A stretch of 49,851 nucleotides of DNA from Lingula anatina (GCF_001039355.2 NW_019775993.1:64379-114229); one strand, 5' to 3'; positions 45,101-49,742 are shown, counted from the stretch's first letter. The notes: generated from the sequence alone by a model not told the origin. Numbers and translations: made by a program.

Positions 45101-47747
45101 TATATTCACCGAAGTGGACATATAATCTGATGATTGATGTGTCACAAAGCTTTATATGTTACAATTACAATTTTGTACTTGCATGGTTGTATTTTCTATT
45201 AAAATTTAATTGTTACTTTAAAGAAATCAGTTAACATTCAATATGTGCATTTCATGATCTGACTAAATTATTCTGTACAATACAATATATATAATATGTA
45301 ATATCAGAAGTGATAAATTTATACAACCCATCTGACCTTGACATCAGCTTAATATGTCCAATGAAATATTTTCCAGTATTGTCAGTGACAATATCACCTT
45401 GACCTTCACCAACAACACCTACGTACAGATTGGAGGCGATTATCCTCGTGTCAATCCACTGGATTCCACGTTGACAGATCTTCTGATTGTGGCCAAATCA
45501 CCAAAGGACAATGACCTTTGTGCTGCGGGCAATGCCTCAACGTCTGTAGTAGTCAGTGGAAGGAAGAAGAGAGCTGGTAAGTGGGGAATTACTGGTGCTG
45601 CCATCTGTGAACTTAAACACAGGTTAATAAAACAGTTCAGAATTTTTCATGGTACAGTTAAAATATAGGGTACTGGCAACATTATACTTATGGAAAGGAA
45701 TAAAAGATGTAGGTACATGTAGAGCCTTGTTCACATAAATATTCCTGGAGTTATATATGTATTTTTCATTCATTTCATTTCATTCATTTGCTTTAGGGTA
45801 CTTATAATAGGCCTGTTTCATGTATGCACAATCATGGTTATCTTTCTGTTTATATTTAATCATTAGATTCAATTACAATTATCACAATGATAAATTTCAA
45901 GTTTTACCCCACATTTTAGTTATATGCCATCTCTATGAATTTTGACCAAAGCCAGGGAACTTACAATATAATTTTAAGTAAAGGTGAATATTGGTTGCAG
46001 CGATGTTGATATTCTATAATTTCTCTTTTCAGTGAACTTTGACCCATCCTCAGAGTTTGTTATTGACCAGTCCACCTTCCAGTCCATAGTGCTGAACAGC
46101 GCAGTGTATGTATATTTTAATTTCTGTGCCACAGCAATCGACAAAACATCAACGTTAATGGTACTTAATGTTACTAATAAGTTTTTTCTAATGAGATGAG
46201 AATCAAAGTACCAACTGTTGCTTTCAACGTGGGGTCTTTTGCTTGAGGAGAAAATAATATAGTGGTATAATTTACACCAAAAACGCACAAACTACAAACG
46301 TGTATTGACCATTCACTGGCTTTATTTTCAACTTCTGGTGCATGCACACAATAGCGATAAAATTATTCGCAACATTTTAGGTCTTCTTCCATTGTCTCTG
46401 TGGTGGCATCAGCTTACCCGTCTGCAAACATCACCTTAGGTGTGGTGACACCTGCGGACCAAACCACCATGGCACCGGTAAGACATTTTATTATATATAT
46501 TTTAATTAATGAATGAGTGAAAGTAATAATAATTAAATTATGTCAACCTCAGTCAAAGTCACTGATTGTGTAATACAACACCCATCAATCAATCCTCTAA
46601 ATATGAATAAATATATTATGTAGATATATCATAATATACTTATAAAAATGAATAAGTAAATTAACTAATTTATTAATTAACAGTTAATTTATCATTTATA
46701 TTTAAATAATACCATGTTTGATAATAGTTTTTGAAATTTGGTAACATTACATGACTATAGATTATTTGTTTTTGTCTGTAGCGATTTGAAATTAATATAG
46801 GAGAAAAGATCTTATATTTATCCTCTCCAATATTACATCTGCATTTGTTTCAAATTAAATTCTCACTGAGGAATTCTTCATTCATTTTTTCATCTTCTGT
46901 TGCAGACGACAGCGGCATCAAACACCACCCAGGCTCTTCCTGTCTCCACTGCCACTGACATGACTTGGGCCATCATCCTTGGCACAGTGCTGCCCATAAT
47001 CGTGGTCATTGTTGTAGTGGCGGTTGTTGTTCTGGTCGTGCTGAAGTGAGTTATAGTTTTTGTTTTACTTGTTATATGTTTGCTTCACCTTATTCATGGC
47101 ATGACCAAAGAGAAACAGTCTCAGATGTACATGTAGAGATATGTTTTGGTTTTTGTATTATTTCAAGCTTATTATTTTCTAATTAATACTTGAAGCATAT
47201 TTTCTTCAAAGGTTTTAATAATAATAATTATACCCATTATTTTTTGAAAAGATTTGAGGAAAAAGGAATTGTTCTTCAATTATTAATAAGAATATTATAT
47301 AACAATTATTAATATTTCAGGGGCAAAGGTAAAAAGGTCGAGCCACAAGATGGCTACAGTCCCAACAGTGGAACCGTACGACCCATGTCCTATCACAGAG
47401 ATCCTACAGGATTCACTCTGCAGTCAGGGCCAGACTCTACATTCGTCGATCCAGAAGCTCAGAGAAATTCTCGCCCATCCTCCGAAGGAAGCACATCCAG
47501 GTCCATAGAAAACGAGCGCCCATTCTCCAACGGAGGTTCTCTCACACCTAGAAAGGAAGAGGAAGAGGAGCGCCCCATTTCCAGAAACTCCAGTCGTAAT
47601 GAGGTCACTGTAGGTCTCGGAGGATCTGCTGTTCAGTCTTCCTCGCGTCCACATACCCCTGAGCGCAACATGGTAACACCTGTGATGCCAGTCGATGCTA
47701 ATGACGTACCTGGACCTGCAGTGTACAACCTGCCTGCAGCCGAGTAA
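227..47747 (+). CDS. Giant MAM/EGF/TSP1/NIDO-AMOP-VWD transmembrane protein, 5'-partial (77 exons seen)
   Basis: This one gene spans nearly the whole window. I joined 77 exons by hand at AG/GT sites. All junction phases agree, and the total of 13,925 nt gives 4,640 codons plus TAA at 47745-47747. Approximate residues in the partial protein: MAM-like array 1-1207; further MAM-like modules 1208-1941; linker and EGF 1942-1989; MAM-like 1990-2143; EGF/TSP1/EGF 2169-2576; NIDO 2577-2868; AMOP to 2983; VWD to 3261; cadherin-like to 3358; 20 EGFs to 4215; TSP1 to 4273; juxtamembrane to 4453; TM about 4474-4499; tail to 4640. The NIDO-AMOP-VWD core is the signature of MUC4/SUSD2/coral mucin-like proteins (family knowledge). 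A cell-surface adhesive or mucin-like role is inferred. The gene start, signal peptide and promoter are outside the window. Introns not listed separately are AT-rich and show nothing I can support. Confidence 0.9.
677..733 (+). pseudogene. Decayed short MAM exon (relic 1)
   Basis: The bases after ccag at 673-676 match the short MAM exon (GGTCATGGAAACATGGG, then the MCGFHDYE motif), but the similarity collapses into an A-rich run after the DYE codons. A one-base loss near the start puts it out of phase: spliced from the upstream exon it would read into TGA. It has no donor. It is a fossil of the exon type that is intact at 1663. Confidence 0.8.
882..1112. repeat. Foldback (MITE-like) element in first intron
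   Basis: The arms are inverted copies. TATATGATAATTATCAAACA near 886-905 pairs imperfectly with TGTTTGATTATTATCATATA at 1091-1110, and TGTTAGTAGATGTTGTTA near 970 pairs exactly with TAACAACATCTACTAACA near 1033. The 12-mer AAAGTTCTTTTG occurs on both sides (841-852 and 1113-1124), a possible target duplication although it is offset from the left arm. There is no coding capacity. Confidence 0.7.
1291..1431. repeat. Imperfect hairpin (35-bp arms)
   Basis: Bases 1291-1325 (CCCAACTCTGCAGGGACTCT onwards) are nearly the reverse complement of 1397-1431 (ending GCAGAGTGGGG), with about 70 nt between the arms. It is probably a second short non-autonomous element or a structural remnant in the same intron. 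Confidence 0.65.
1663..2463 (+). CDS. MAM-like module, array repeat 1
   Basis: Exons 1663-1782 (120 nt) and 2131-2463 (333 nt), both phase 1-1; about residues 112-262. The short exon carries [16 protein letters not shown] and DDGDWNN, the typical MAM start (two Cys, then acidic residues and Trp). The long exon supplies the rest, ending in GGYDGMC. This is the shortest of the short exons: it begins AFQGHHNM and lacks the GGHS-rich linker of later repeats. Sequons NDT, NHT, NAT and NRT are present. The intron in between, 1783-2130, shows nothing else. Confidence 0.85.
2701..3803 (+). CDS. MAM-like module, array repeat 2
   Basis: Exons 2701-2829 (129 nt) and 3471-3803 (333 nt), phase 1-1; about residues 263-416. 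The short exon has [18 protein letters not shown]. In the long exon the usual FNATPG reads FKATPG, so one of the three sequons is lost, and GGHDW reads GSHDW. The intron 2830-3470 (641 nt) holds unique-looking AT-rich sequence with no element I can define. Confidence 0.85.
4115..4883 (+). CDS. MAM-like module, array repeat 3
   Basis: Exons 4115-4243 (129 nt) and 4551-4883 (333 nt), phase 1-1; about residues 417-570. The short exon begins [14 protein letters not shown] with a single GGHS unit. The long exon is nearly the same at the nucleotide level as those of repeats 4-6, pointing to recent duplication or gene conversion. The donor at 4884 is gtacgt rather than gtaagt, still a plausible site. 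Confidence 0.85.
5076..5828. mobile_element. Unclassified ~750-bp insertion with 12-13 bp target duplication
   Basis: The intron before array repeat 4 is homologous to the intron before repeat 5 (6793-7092) except for this block. The intact homologue reads GGTATTAAAAATCC straight into the GTGGTTTATAAA stretch. Here the site is split into GGTATTAAAAACC (5063-5075) and GGTATAAAAACCC (5829-5841), so the flanks look like a target-site duplication. The insert is more GC-rich than its surroundings and has no clear terminal inverted repeats, poly-A tail or recognisable protein. Class unknown. Confidence 0.75.
5950..6792 (+). CDS. MAM-like module, array repeat 4 (longest linker)
   Basis: Exons 5950-6120 (171 nt) and 6460-6792 (333 nt), phase 1-1; about residues 571-738. 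The short exon starts with three in-frame copies of a 21-nt unit encoding GYGGHSG, a Gly/His/Tyr-rich linker. It has an extra cysteine (NMCPSMCGF where others have NMGPPMCGF), which would be unpaired. A T-run followed by a G-run at about 5879-5901 lies just upstream. Confidence 0.85.
7093..7808 (+). CDS. MAM-like module, array repeat 5
   Basis: Exons 7093-7242 (150 nt) and 7476-7808 (333 nt), phase 1-1; about residues 739-899. The short exon has two GYGGHSG units. The long exon starts with a Glu split codon (EGRLQISCS) where most others start AGQL, and reads MYNATPG and VPAGTF. It ends DGQCMG instead of DGQCGG. Exons and flanking introns are closely similar to those of repeat 4, so the whole exon-intron unit was duplicated. 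Confidence 0.85.
7870..7980 (+). pseudogene. Decayed short MAM exon (relic 2)
   Basis: Only 61 nt after the preceding donor, a tatag is followed by sequence still readable as [30 protein letters not shown], but one base is missing before GGACATTCAGG. Spliced in phase 1, the exon hits TAG within nine codons. The DDGDW segment and donor have decayed. The functional short exon comes 550 bases later, at 8534. Confidence 0.85.
8534..9293 (+). CDS. MAM-like module, array repeat 6
   Basis: Exons 8534-8662 (129 nt) and 8961-9293 (333 nt), phase 1-1; about residues 900-1053. The short exon begins [14 protein letters not shown] after a less typical acceptor (tttaaag). The long exon starts AGHLGISCS, has MYNATPG and VPAGTF like repeat 5, and ends DGQCMG. 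Together with the relic on either side it shows that a block of exon, relic and exon was duplicated. Confidence 0.85.
9355..9460 (+). pseudogene. Decayed short MAM exon (relic 3)
   Basis: Paralogue of the relic at 7870, in the same place after the preceding donor and with the same missing base. In the correct frame it reads [27 protein letters not shown] and then TGA. Surrounding intron sequence, including ATCTGTCACTGGCAGTCACC, is shared with the intron after relic 2. Confidence 0.85.
9930..10643 (+). CDS. MAM-like module, array repeat 7 (last of the homogeneous array)
   Basis: Exons 9930-10058 (129 nt) and 10311-10643 (333 nt), phase 1-1; about residues 1054-1207. The short exon reads [18 protein letters not shown] with YETPFC. 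It ends in T, making a Leu split codon, and the long exon then starts [11 protein letters not shown]. It is the most diverged long exon (HMEQLN, GEC for GDC, FMFINQV). The intron after it, 10644-11218, is AT-rich and shows nothing else. Confidence 0.85.
11219..12162 (+). CDS. Diverged MAM-like module
   Basis: Exons 11219-11416 (198 nt) and 11791-12162 (372 nt), phase 1-1; about residues 1208-1397. The first starts with a Gly/His linker ([10 protein letters not shown]), then [15 protein letters not shown] and DDFDW, a clear MAM opening. The second has [16 protein letters not shown], the CGFVLY strand, [13 protein letters not shown] and a final TTCDG. Sequons are NIS, NMT, NLS and NTT. The donor at 11417 is gttagc, unusual but the only one that fits; it is followed by short direct repeats of CATTGGTGTT. 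Codon use here is more GC-rich than in the array. Confidence 0.85.
12498..13738 (+). CDS. Diverged MAM-like module, duplicate pair copy 1
   Basis: Exons 12498-12650 (153 nt), 12980-13135 (156 nt) and 13532-13738 (207 nt), all phase 1-1; about residues 1398-1569. Motifs in order: [83 protein letters not shown], ending HVSCDG. Here the second MAM half is split by an extra phase 1 intron, unlike the modules before and after. Exon 2 has one codon more than its duplicate (FVTNITE against FLNITE). Confidence 0.87.
14393..16771 (+). CDS. Diverged MAM-like module, duplicate pair copy 2
   Basis: Exons 14393-14593 (201 nt), 16107-16259 (153 nt) and 16565-16771 (207 nt), phase 1-1; about residues 1570-1756. 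Closely similar to the 12498-13738 module in exons and flanking introns. The first exon is longer and carries four collagen-like Gly-Pro-Ser triplets before [16 protein letters not shown]. Its first intron is about 1.2 kb longer than in copy 1 because of inserted repeats. The intron before it, 13739-14392, contains a diverged interspersed repeat also seen near 40690. Confidence 0.87.
14744..15256. mobile_element. Non-autonomous TIR element
   Basis: GTTTCACAAAGAATCTAA at 14744-14761 is exactly inverted at 15239-15256. Degenerate versions of the same end (CTGTTTCACAAAAAAACTAA near 14657 and GATTCTTTGGGGGCC near 15329) suggest nested or rearranged copies. The block lies inside sequence absent from the paralogous intron 12651-12979. 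There is no long reading frame. Confidence 0.75.
15345..15600. repeat. Foldback element, copy 1 (diverged)
   Basis: Carries the family arms GCTAAATTGCTGTCAGC at the left and GTTGATTGTAATTTAGCGTGA at the right, with AGATAGATCCATCCA near the end. It lies directly before a second, better preserved copy. Its limits are approximate. Confidence 0.6.
15601..15826. repeat. Foldback element, copy 2
   Basis: The left arm has TTTAGATCGACC then CTAACTCCCTGGGGGTTCAC, and the right arm AGACTCCCCACAGGGATAGATCGATCTA pairs back on it in inverted form. The same element occurs in the 3' UTR at about 48727-48946. Its right edge joins intron sequence shared with the paralogous intron. Confidence 0.72.
16950..17043 (+). 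repeat. 47-bp tandem duplication of a splice acceptor
   Basis: Two perfect 47-bp copies (16950-16996 and 16997-17043) each contain the pyrimidine tract, atatctag and the first 18 exon bases. Only the second acceptor, AG at 17024-17025, gives an open exon. Using the first would add a Phe-rich stretch and an in-frame TAG made by the second tctag itself. Confidence 0.9.
17026..17992 (+). CDS. Diverged MAM-like module
   Basis: Exons 17026-17205 (180 nt) and 17618-17992 (375 nt), phase 1-1; about residues 1757-1941. The first has [10 protein letters not shown] (related to [10 protein letters not shown] at 14393), then [16 protein letters not shown] and DELDFTT, where the usual DW Trp is Phe. The second has [42 protein letters not shown] and ends VPCDG. 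It uses the two-exon layout. Confidence 0.85.
18453..18488 (+). CDS. 36-nt micro-exon linker
   Basis: Phase 1-1 exon encoding [12 protein letters not shown], with one NYT sequon, between a good acceptor (ttcttccag) and donor (gtgagt). It links the MAM block to the first EGF. Skipping it would keep the frame, so it may be alternative. The frame fit and splice sites support it, but transcript data are lacking. Confidence 0.7.
18894..19001 (+). CDS. EGF-like domain
   Basis: Single phase 1-1 exon, about residues 1954-1989: [15 protein letters not shown], then [15 protein letters not shown], six cysteines in EGF spacing. It lacks the DxNEC calcium-binding start. It stands between MAM-like modules. 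Confidence 0.9.
19429..20270 (+). CDS. Last MAM-like module
   Basis: Exons 19429-19548 (120 nt) and 19929-20270 (342 nt), phase 1-1; about residues 1990-2143. [16 protein letters not shown] and DTDFNW give the MAM opening. The second exon has [30 protein letters not shown] and ends FLPGNC. It is the most diverged MAM-like module and is separated from the others by an EGF. Confidence 0.8.
20569..20643 (+). CDS. Proline-rich linker exon
   Basis: Phase 1-1 exon of 75 nt encoding [20 protein letters not shown] plus FEPFI. No domain is recognised; it reads as a flexible spacer between the last MAM-like module and the EGF run. Confidence 0.75.
20998..23366 (+). CDS. Five EGF-like domains, one per exon
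   Basis: Exons 20998-21120 (123 nt), 21502-21615, 22064-22177, 22801-22914 and 23253-23366 (114 nt each), all phase 1-1; about residues 2169-2361. Each has six cysteines in Notch-like spacing: [60 protein letters not shown]. Domains 2, 3, 4 and 5 begin GINEC, NYDEC, QIDEC and NIDDC, close to the calcium-binding consensus. Four equal 114-nt exons indicate exon duplication. The fifth ends CEVL, running into the TSP1. Confidence 0.92.
22198..22463. mobile_element. MITE-like element 20 nt after an EGF exon donor
   Basis: CCCTTACGGAAATTTCC at the left end is inverted imperfectly at the right end as GGGGATTTTTGTAAGGG. The interior is rich in TCCTATA and TATAGGA palindromic pieces. It is non-coding and lies in the intron between EGF exons 3 and 4 of this run. 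Confidence 0.68.
23440..23504 (+). repeat. Two-copy tandem repeat, about 32 bp
   Basis: TTAAAGAGTCATGCGGTTCG followed by TAAAATATAATA occurs twice in direct succession in the intron before the TSP1 exon. It is a simple local duplication. Confidence 0.8.
23821..24009 (+). CDS. Thrombospondin type 1 repeat (first)
   Basis: Single phase 1-1 exon, about residues 2362-2424: [20 protein letters not shown] with the WxxW mannosylation motif, CSxxCG core, RTRVRTC basic strand, and ending NCNLEPC. All six TSP1 cysteines are present. TSP1 domains usually bind glycans or extracellular proteins. Base composition is notably GC-rich for the window. Confidence 0.93.
24604..25541 (+). CDS. Three EGF-like domains before NIDO
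   Basis: Exon 24604-24753 (150 nt) encodes one EGF ([21 protein letters not shown]). Exon 25236-25541 (306 nt) encodes two: DTDECDITQ with a long first loop, then [20 protein letters not shown], with [13 protein letters not shown] at the end. All are phase 1-1; about residues 2425-2576. The two-domain exon implies loss of an intron between EGFs. The DIDEC domains have the calcium-binding consensus. Confidence 0.9.
25028..25195. mobile_element. 168-bp MITE with perfect 15-bp terminal inverted repeats
   Basis: CAGGCCCGTAGCCAG at 25028-25042 is exactly inverted as CTGGCTACGGGCCTG at 25181-25195. TTATTT lies on both sides and may be the target duplication. The inside starts with a G-rich run and mirrors it with CCCCCC near the other end. 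It is non-coding, 40 bases upstream of the next EGF exon. Confidence 0.88.
25890..28154 (+). CDS. NIDO domain (five exons)
   Basis: Exons 25890-26023, 26364-26555, 26865-27038, 27411-27521 and 27890-28154; about residues 2577-2868. Internal introns are phase 0, unlike the phase 1 pattern elsewhere, so the domain was inherited as a block. Supporting motifs: [18 protein letters not shown], the WEAEADSTK segment, [31 protein letters not shown] with YVRYVYDD, and [15 protein letters not shown]. This extracellular fold sits before AMOP and VWD in MUC4- and SUSD2-like proteins. The end of the last exon (CYDWIQEDI) already belongs to AMOP. Confidence 0.88.
28426..28770 (+). CDS. AMOP domain
   Basis: Single phase 1-1 exon, about residues 2869-2983. 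Cys-rich, with [15 protein letters not shown], a PRCCYDF vicinal Cys pair, [20 protein letters not shown] and then FFFAASIG, matching the AMOP pattern that directly precedes VWD in MUC4/SUSD2-type proteins. The role is adhesion-associated in the family; no catalytic residues are expected. Confidence 0.9.
29102..29141 (+). repeat. (TTA)n microsatellite beside a splice acceptor
   Basis: About 13 TTA units end 10 bases before the acceptor AG of the VWD exon at 29153, taking up the place of the polypyrimidine tract; only TTTCCTGTACAG separates them. Confidence 0.95.
29153..30451 (+). CDS. VWD domain (three exons), with GDPH motif
   Basis: Exons 29153-29401, 29800-29997 and 30341-30451, phase 1-1; about residues 2984-3169. 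It opens [19 protein letters not shown], continues GEYTLI, and has [20 protein letters not shown] and the closing [14 protein letters not shown], all VWD hallmarks. GDPH at 29164-29175 is the motif at which MUC4 and some gel mucins are cleaved between Asp and Pro (family knowledge). A Pro/Thr stretch ([10 protein letters not shown]) is a possible O-glycosylation site. Confidence 0.93.
31299..31505. repeat. 60-bp minisatellite of TGGCA/TGCCA blocks
   Basis: About three copies of an exactly 60-bp unit built from TCTGGCAAAGTCTGGCAT and its partial inverse TGCCAGACACTTGCCAGA, so each unit is itself partly palindromic. It lies inside the putative TTAA element. Confidence 0.85.
32111..32231. other. 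Assembly gap (121 N)
   Basis: A run of N inside the intron at 30452-33541. The true length is unknown. No exon is required here because the VWD reading frame joins cleanly from 30451 to 33542. Confidence 0.98.
32652..32882 (+). repeat. 60-64 bp minisatellite, about four copies
   Basis: Each unit starts with ACACAAGCAGGAAAAGA or a near match (at about 32652, 32714, 32778 and 32838), followed by TTGATGCA and AACATAT. It is non-coding and lies just after the gap. Confidence 0.85.
33542..33967 (+). CDS. VWD C-terminal extension (two exons)
   Basis: Exons 33542-33632 and 33783-33967, joined in phase 2; about residues 3170-3261. [18 protein letters not shown], the NYTFVPLFF segment and [19 protein letters not shown] resemble the segment after VWD in MUC4- and SUSD2-like proteins. 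Sequons are NAS, NYT and NAT. The second exon ends in a Gln/Ala-rich stretch ([14 protein letters not shown]), probably helical. Confidence 0.85.
34170..34653 (+). CDS. Cadherin-like (He_PIG-type) domain
   Basis: Exons 34170-34313 and 34508-34653; about residues 3262-3358. [45 protein letters not shown] and [18 protein letters not shown] follow the cadherin-like beta-sandwich pattern (AxDxDxGDxxxYxL, tGxxxW, xAxDG). It ends phase 0 inside the next EGF (FCSCQ, then NGGTC). Calcium binding is not assured because the classic cadherin motifs are only partly present. Confidence 0.8.
34990..35221 (+). CDS. Two EGF-like domains (exon starts inside the first)
   Basis: Exon of 232 nt entering in phase 0 and leaving in phase 1; about residues 3359-3435. 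The first EGF uses CSC from the previous exon, then [23 protein letters not shown]. The second is [18 protein letters not shown] with [16 protein letters not shown] phase 0 intron within an EGF is unlike all other EGF exons here and ties this EGF to the preceding core. Confidence 0.88.
35425..41769 (+). CDS. Thirteen EGF-like domains, one per exon
   Basis: Exons 35425-35547, 35822-35950, 36245-36367, 36767-36889, 37278-37418, 37786-37917, 38263-38412, 38905-39033, 39274-39399, 39827-39958, 40328-40447, 41007-41147 and 41647-41769, all phase 1-1; about residues 3436-3999. Most open DxDEC or DxNEC and carry the CxN(N)xxGSYxCxC core, the calcium-binding EGF consensus; examples are [22 protein letters not shown] and [13 protein letters not shown]. 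Exons at 37278 and 40328 start PEQQC and PANQC and lack the calcium ligands; the exon at 36767 ([15 protein letters not shown]) is the C-LC type. Such arrays form stiff rods in fibrillin and Notch (family knowledge). Confidence 0.92.
36387..36418 (+). repeat. (TC)16 microsatellite
   Basis: Dinucleotide run starting 19 bases after the donor of the EGF exon that ends at 36367. A shorter CT-rich patch follows near 36447. Confidence 0.95.
36901..36950 (+). repeat. (TTA)n microsatellite beside a splice donor
   Basis: About 16 units beginning 11 bases after the end of the EGF exon at 36889, leaving only gtaaatattcc in between. Confidence 0.95.
38020..38053 (+). repeat. (TTGG)n-rich tract
   Basis: Low-complexity TTGG/TTGATTGG repeats in the intron after the EGF exon ending at 37917, within a longer TTGATTGG-like stretch from about 37937. 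Confidence 0.8.
39094..39180 (+). repeat. (TC)27 followed by a (CA)-rich microsatellite
   Basis: A 54-nt TC run passes directly into interrupted ACACAC repeats, in the intron between the EGF exons ending at 39033 and starting at 39274. Confidence 0.95.
42071..43762 (+). CDS. Five EGF-like domains on four exons
   Basis: Exon 42071-42337 (267 nt) encodes two calcium-binding EGFs ([12 protein letters not shown] and [13 protein letters not shown]). Exons 42726-42854 ([14 protein letters not shown]), 43257-43379 ([15 protein letters not shown], without the calcium ligands) and 43634-43762 ([11 protein letters not shown]) encode one each. About residues 4000-4215. The donor at 43763 is gttgga, weak but the only in-frame choice. 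With the preceding runs this makes 20 EGFs after VWD and 29 in the window. Confidence 0.9.
43990..44163 (+). CDS. Thrombospondin type 1 repeat (second)
   Basis: Single phase 1-1 exon, about residues 4216-4273: [43 protein letters not shown]. The WxxW motif and six cysteines are intact. It lies on the membrane side of the long EGF array. Confidence 0.94.
44486..46477 (+). CDS. Juxtamembrane ectodomain with RKKR furin-type site
   Basis: Exons 44486-44547, 44956-45062, 45377-45576, 46033-46105 and 46381-46477, joined in phases 0, 2, 1 and 2; about residues 4274-4453. The mixed phases differ from the modular exons. It opens [14 protein letters not shown], then [18 protein letters not shown], and the glycosylated [19 protein letters not shown]. 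Next comes [15 protein letters not shown], with RKKR at about 45561-45572, a furin-type consensus. It ends [19 protein letters not shown], turning Thr-rich. I do not recognise the fold; a SEA-like domain is possible because of SVVV but is not shown. Confidence 0.8.
46906..47045 (+). CDS. Thr/Ser stalk and transmembrane helix
   Basis: Exon entering in phase 0 and leaving in phase 2; about residues 4454-4499. A short Thr-rich stalk ([18 protein letters not shown]) is followed by [18 protein letters not shown] and AVVVLVVL, about 26 hydrophobic residues. The next exon starts a Lys-rich KGKGKK stop-transfer. The topology is therefore type I. Confidence 0.95.
47321..47747 (+). CDS. Cytoplasmic tail, terminal coding exon
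   Basis: Last exon, about residues 4499-4640, ending NLPAAE and TAA. After [13 protein letters not shown] it is rich in Ser, Pro, Arg and Glu ([29 protein letters not shown]), looks disordered and offers many Ser phosphorylation contexts. There is no kinase, ITAM, death or PDZ-ligand motif that I recognise. The two tyrosines in GYSP and SYHR have no clear SH2 consensus. Confidence 0.93.
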
Positions 47748-48726
47748 AATTTCCTATGACGATGACTATATATATATATATATATTATATATACACACAC
47801 ACACATGCGAGTGTGAATTAACAAAGCAAGTGTGCGTTATGCTGTGATGTAGAGGAAACGGATATCTCATATATACATGTACATGTACACCCGTCACAGA
47901 CTACACACTGTGTTGGGTCAGTGTCAGCCTGTAGGCAACACTGAGCCATCTTAATGTGCAGTCTGGAGACCTATTGTGATCTTGTAATTGTAACCTATAA
48001 CTGTGTGCTCTGTGTGTTGTGACATTTTAGTCTCTATATAATGTAGCTATCAGACTGCCAAGTATCTTAATCATGTATATACATACATACATATCACACA
48101 CATCTACACATGATATTTAGAACAACCAAGTGACCATGCAGACTTTACTGGTGTGAAATTGATGCCTTTTTGATCACCTTAATAATGTGCTTCCAGACTC
48201 TCGAGGGATTTTCAGCAAATCTGATTCCAGGATCTGTCACAGAGATTACAAAACTGTATCCAAATGTGTGGTTAACATATATATCACTGGTTTGATAAAA
48301 CCATCATATTGGAACTTAAAATTGGCCGTGAAGATGGCAAATTGAATGTAATCTGCCTCAAAGGTGATGCATGGTTCAAGTATATTTACTCTCTGTCCAA
48401 ATTCCGTCCACCTGATCTTTACTTTTTGATATTGAGCTTTTTAGTATACAATGGCTGGCCACTTCGTATATGCATTTTGATACTATCTTGTTTAATGCCA
48501 ATTGTGGCGAATTTTGAGATATATAGATTACTGTTACTAGTTTTTATATGTGAAATATAAGTCAAAAGCAGTAACCAAAGCTATATGTATTGCCAGTTGT
48601 ATGAATATGTTGGGAATACACCAGACTGTGATTGTTCAAGAATTGAGTAATGATAATTCTTAGTTATGTATGCCATATCCATTTGTATAGCTTCCAACAC
48701 CAATGTATTTACTTTTCATGTATGCT

Positions 48727-48946
48727 TAGACCCCATTTCCAGAGATTAGATCGATCTACTTTAGATCGACCTAACTCCCTGGGGGTTCACGCTAAATAGC
48801 TGTCAGCCAAGCAGACACGAAAGTTAATTACCCCCTTACAGCTTGTAGTAGGCGGGACGGACTTTTAGGCCGGATTATCTGACAGTAATCTATTGAGACT
48901 CCCCGTGTGGATAGATCGATCTAAAAGCTCTGGGAATACAGCCTTA
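48727..48946. repeat. Foldback element, copy 3, inside the 3' UTR
   Basis: The arms pair over roughly 80 bases: TTAGATCGATCTA, CTAACTCCCTGGGGGTTCAC and GCTGTCAG at the left face CTGACAG, GAGACTCCCCG and TAGATCGATCTAAAAG at the right, all inverted. It is strongly similar to 15601-15826 in the same orientation. If the UTR is as long as predicted, the mRNA carries this hairpin. Confidence 0.78.
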
Positions 48947-49736
48947 GCGTGTCATTTTTGACAGCTTTCTTTTACTGCACCATACATTTAGAATTTCATG
49001 CATAAACACAAAATGACATCAAAAAAATTTCTAAACCAAAAAAAAAAAAAAAAACTTGTTAACTGTGCAGTTTTACATTTTAGAAAGATTTACTTTTTAC
49101 CAGCGTTATTCTTATTTGTACGTTTACCTGTATTGTACGTTTATCTGTTGTTACTTAAATGTATATTTTAACCGGATTACAGTATTTTTCTTGTAAAATT
49201 ATATTATGGGGAACATTCTAACCAAGCTTTTGGTACATAAAGTCAGTGGAAATTGTTCAATTTGTTACATGTACTTCCAACACAAAGTTCCCCTTATTTG
49301 GATGACAAAGAGTGTGTTTCTAAGTTGTGGATTTTAGAGCAAAAAAATTCAAGTTCATGTCTCTTTAAGGCAGAAATATTACTTTTCATAATTTTTGTAA
49401 AACAATTAAACACCAAGAAAAAATTAGTACAAAATGGTTTTGGAACATAAGTTTATCTTATAAAAATTATTTCAAACAAAAAGGTGAATTTAGTCCTTTC
49501 ACAGGAAGTTCCTTCTCATAGTTTTTCCGCGGTTATGGAAATGTTAAATCACAATTAAGTGCAGTATTTGCAAGTATTGCAACATGGTTAAATAAGAAGT
49601 GTTATGTCACCTGCATGAAGTAATATTAATGAATTAAAAAAGTTTATGATTGTTAATATCTAAATGGAATTTATTCCTGTGATAATATTATTTCATACCG
49701 CTAAAGAAATTATTCCCAGTGATTATAAATTTTTTC

Positions 49737-49742
49737 AATAAA
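49737..49742 (+). terminator. Candidate polyadenylation signal AATAAA
   Basis: Canonical AATAAA with a GT/T-rich stretch (TGGTGTCTTAGGTGTTTTCTTT) 15 to 40 bases downstream. It is the best polyA signal after the stop codon. Confidence 0.6.
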
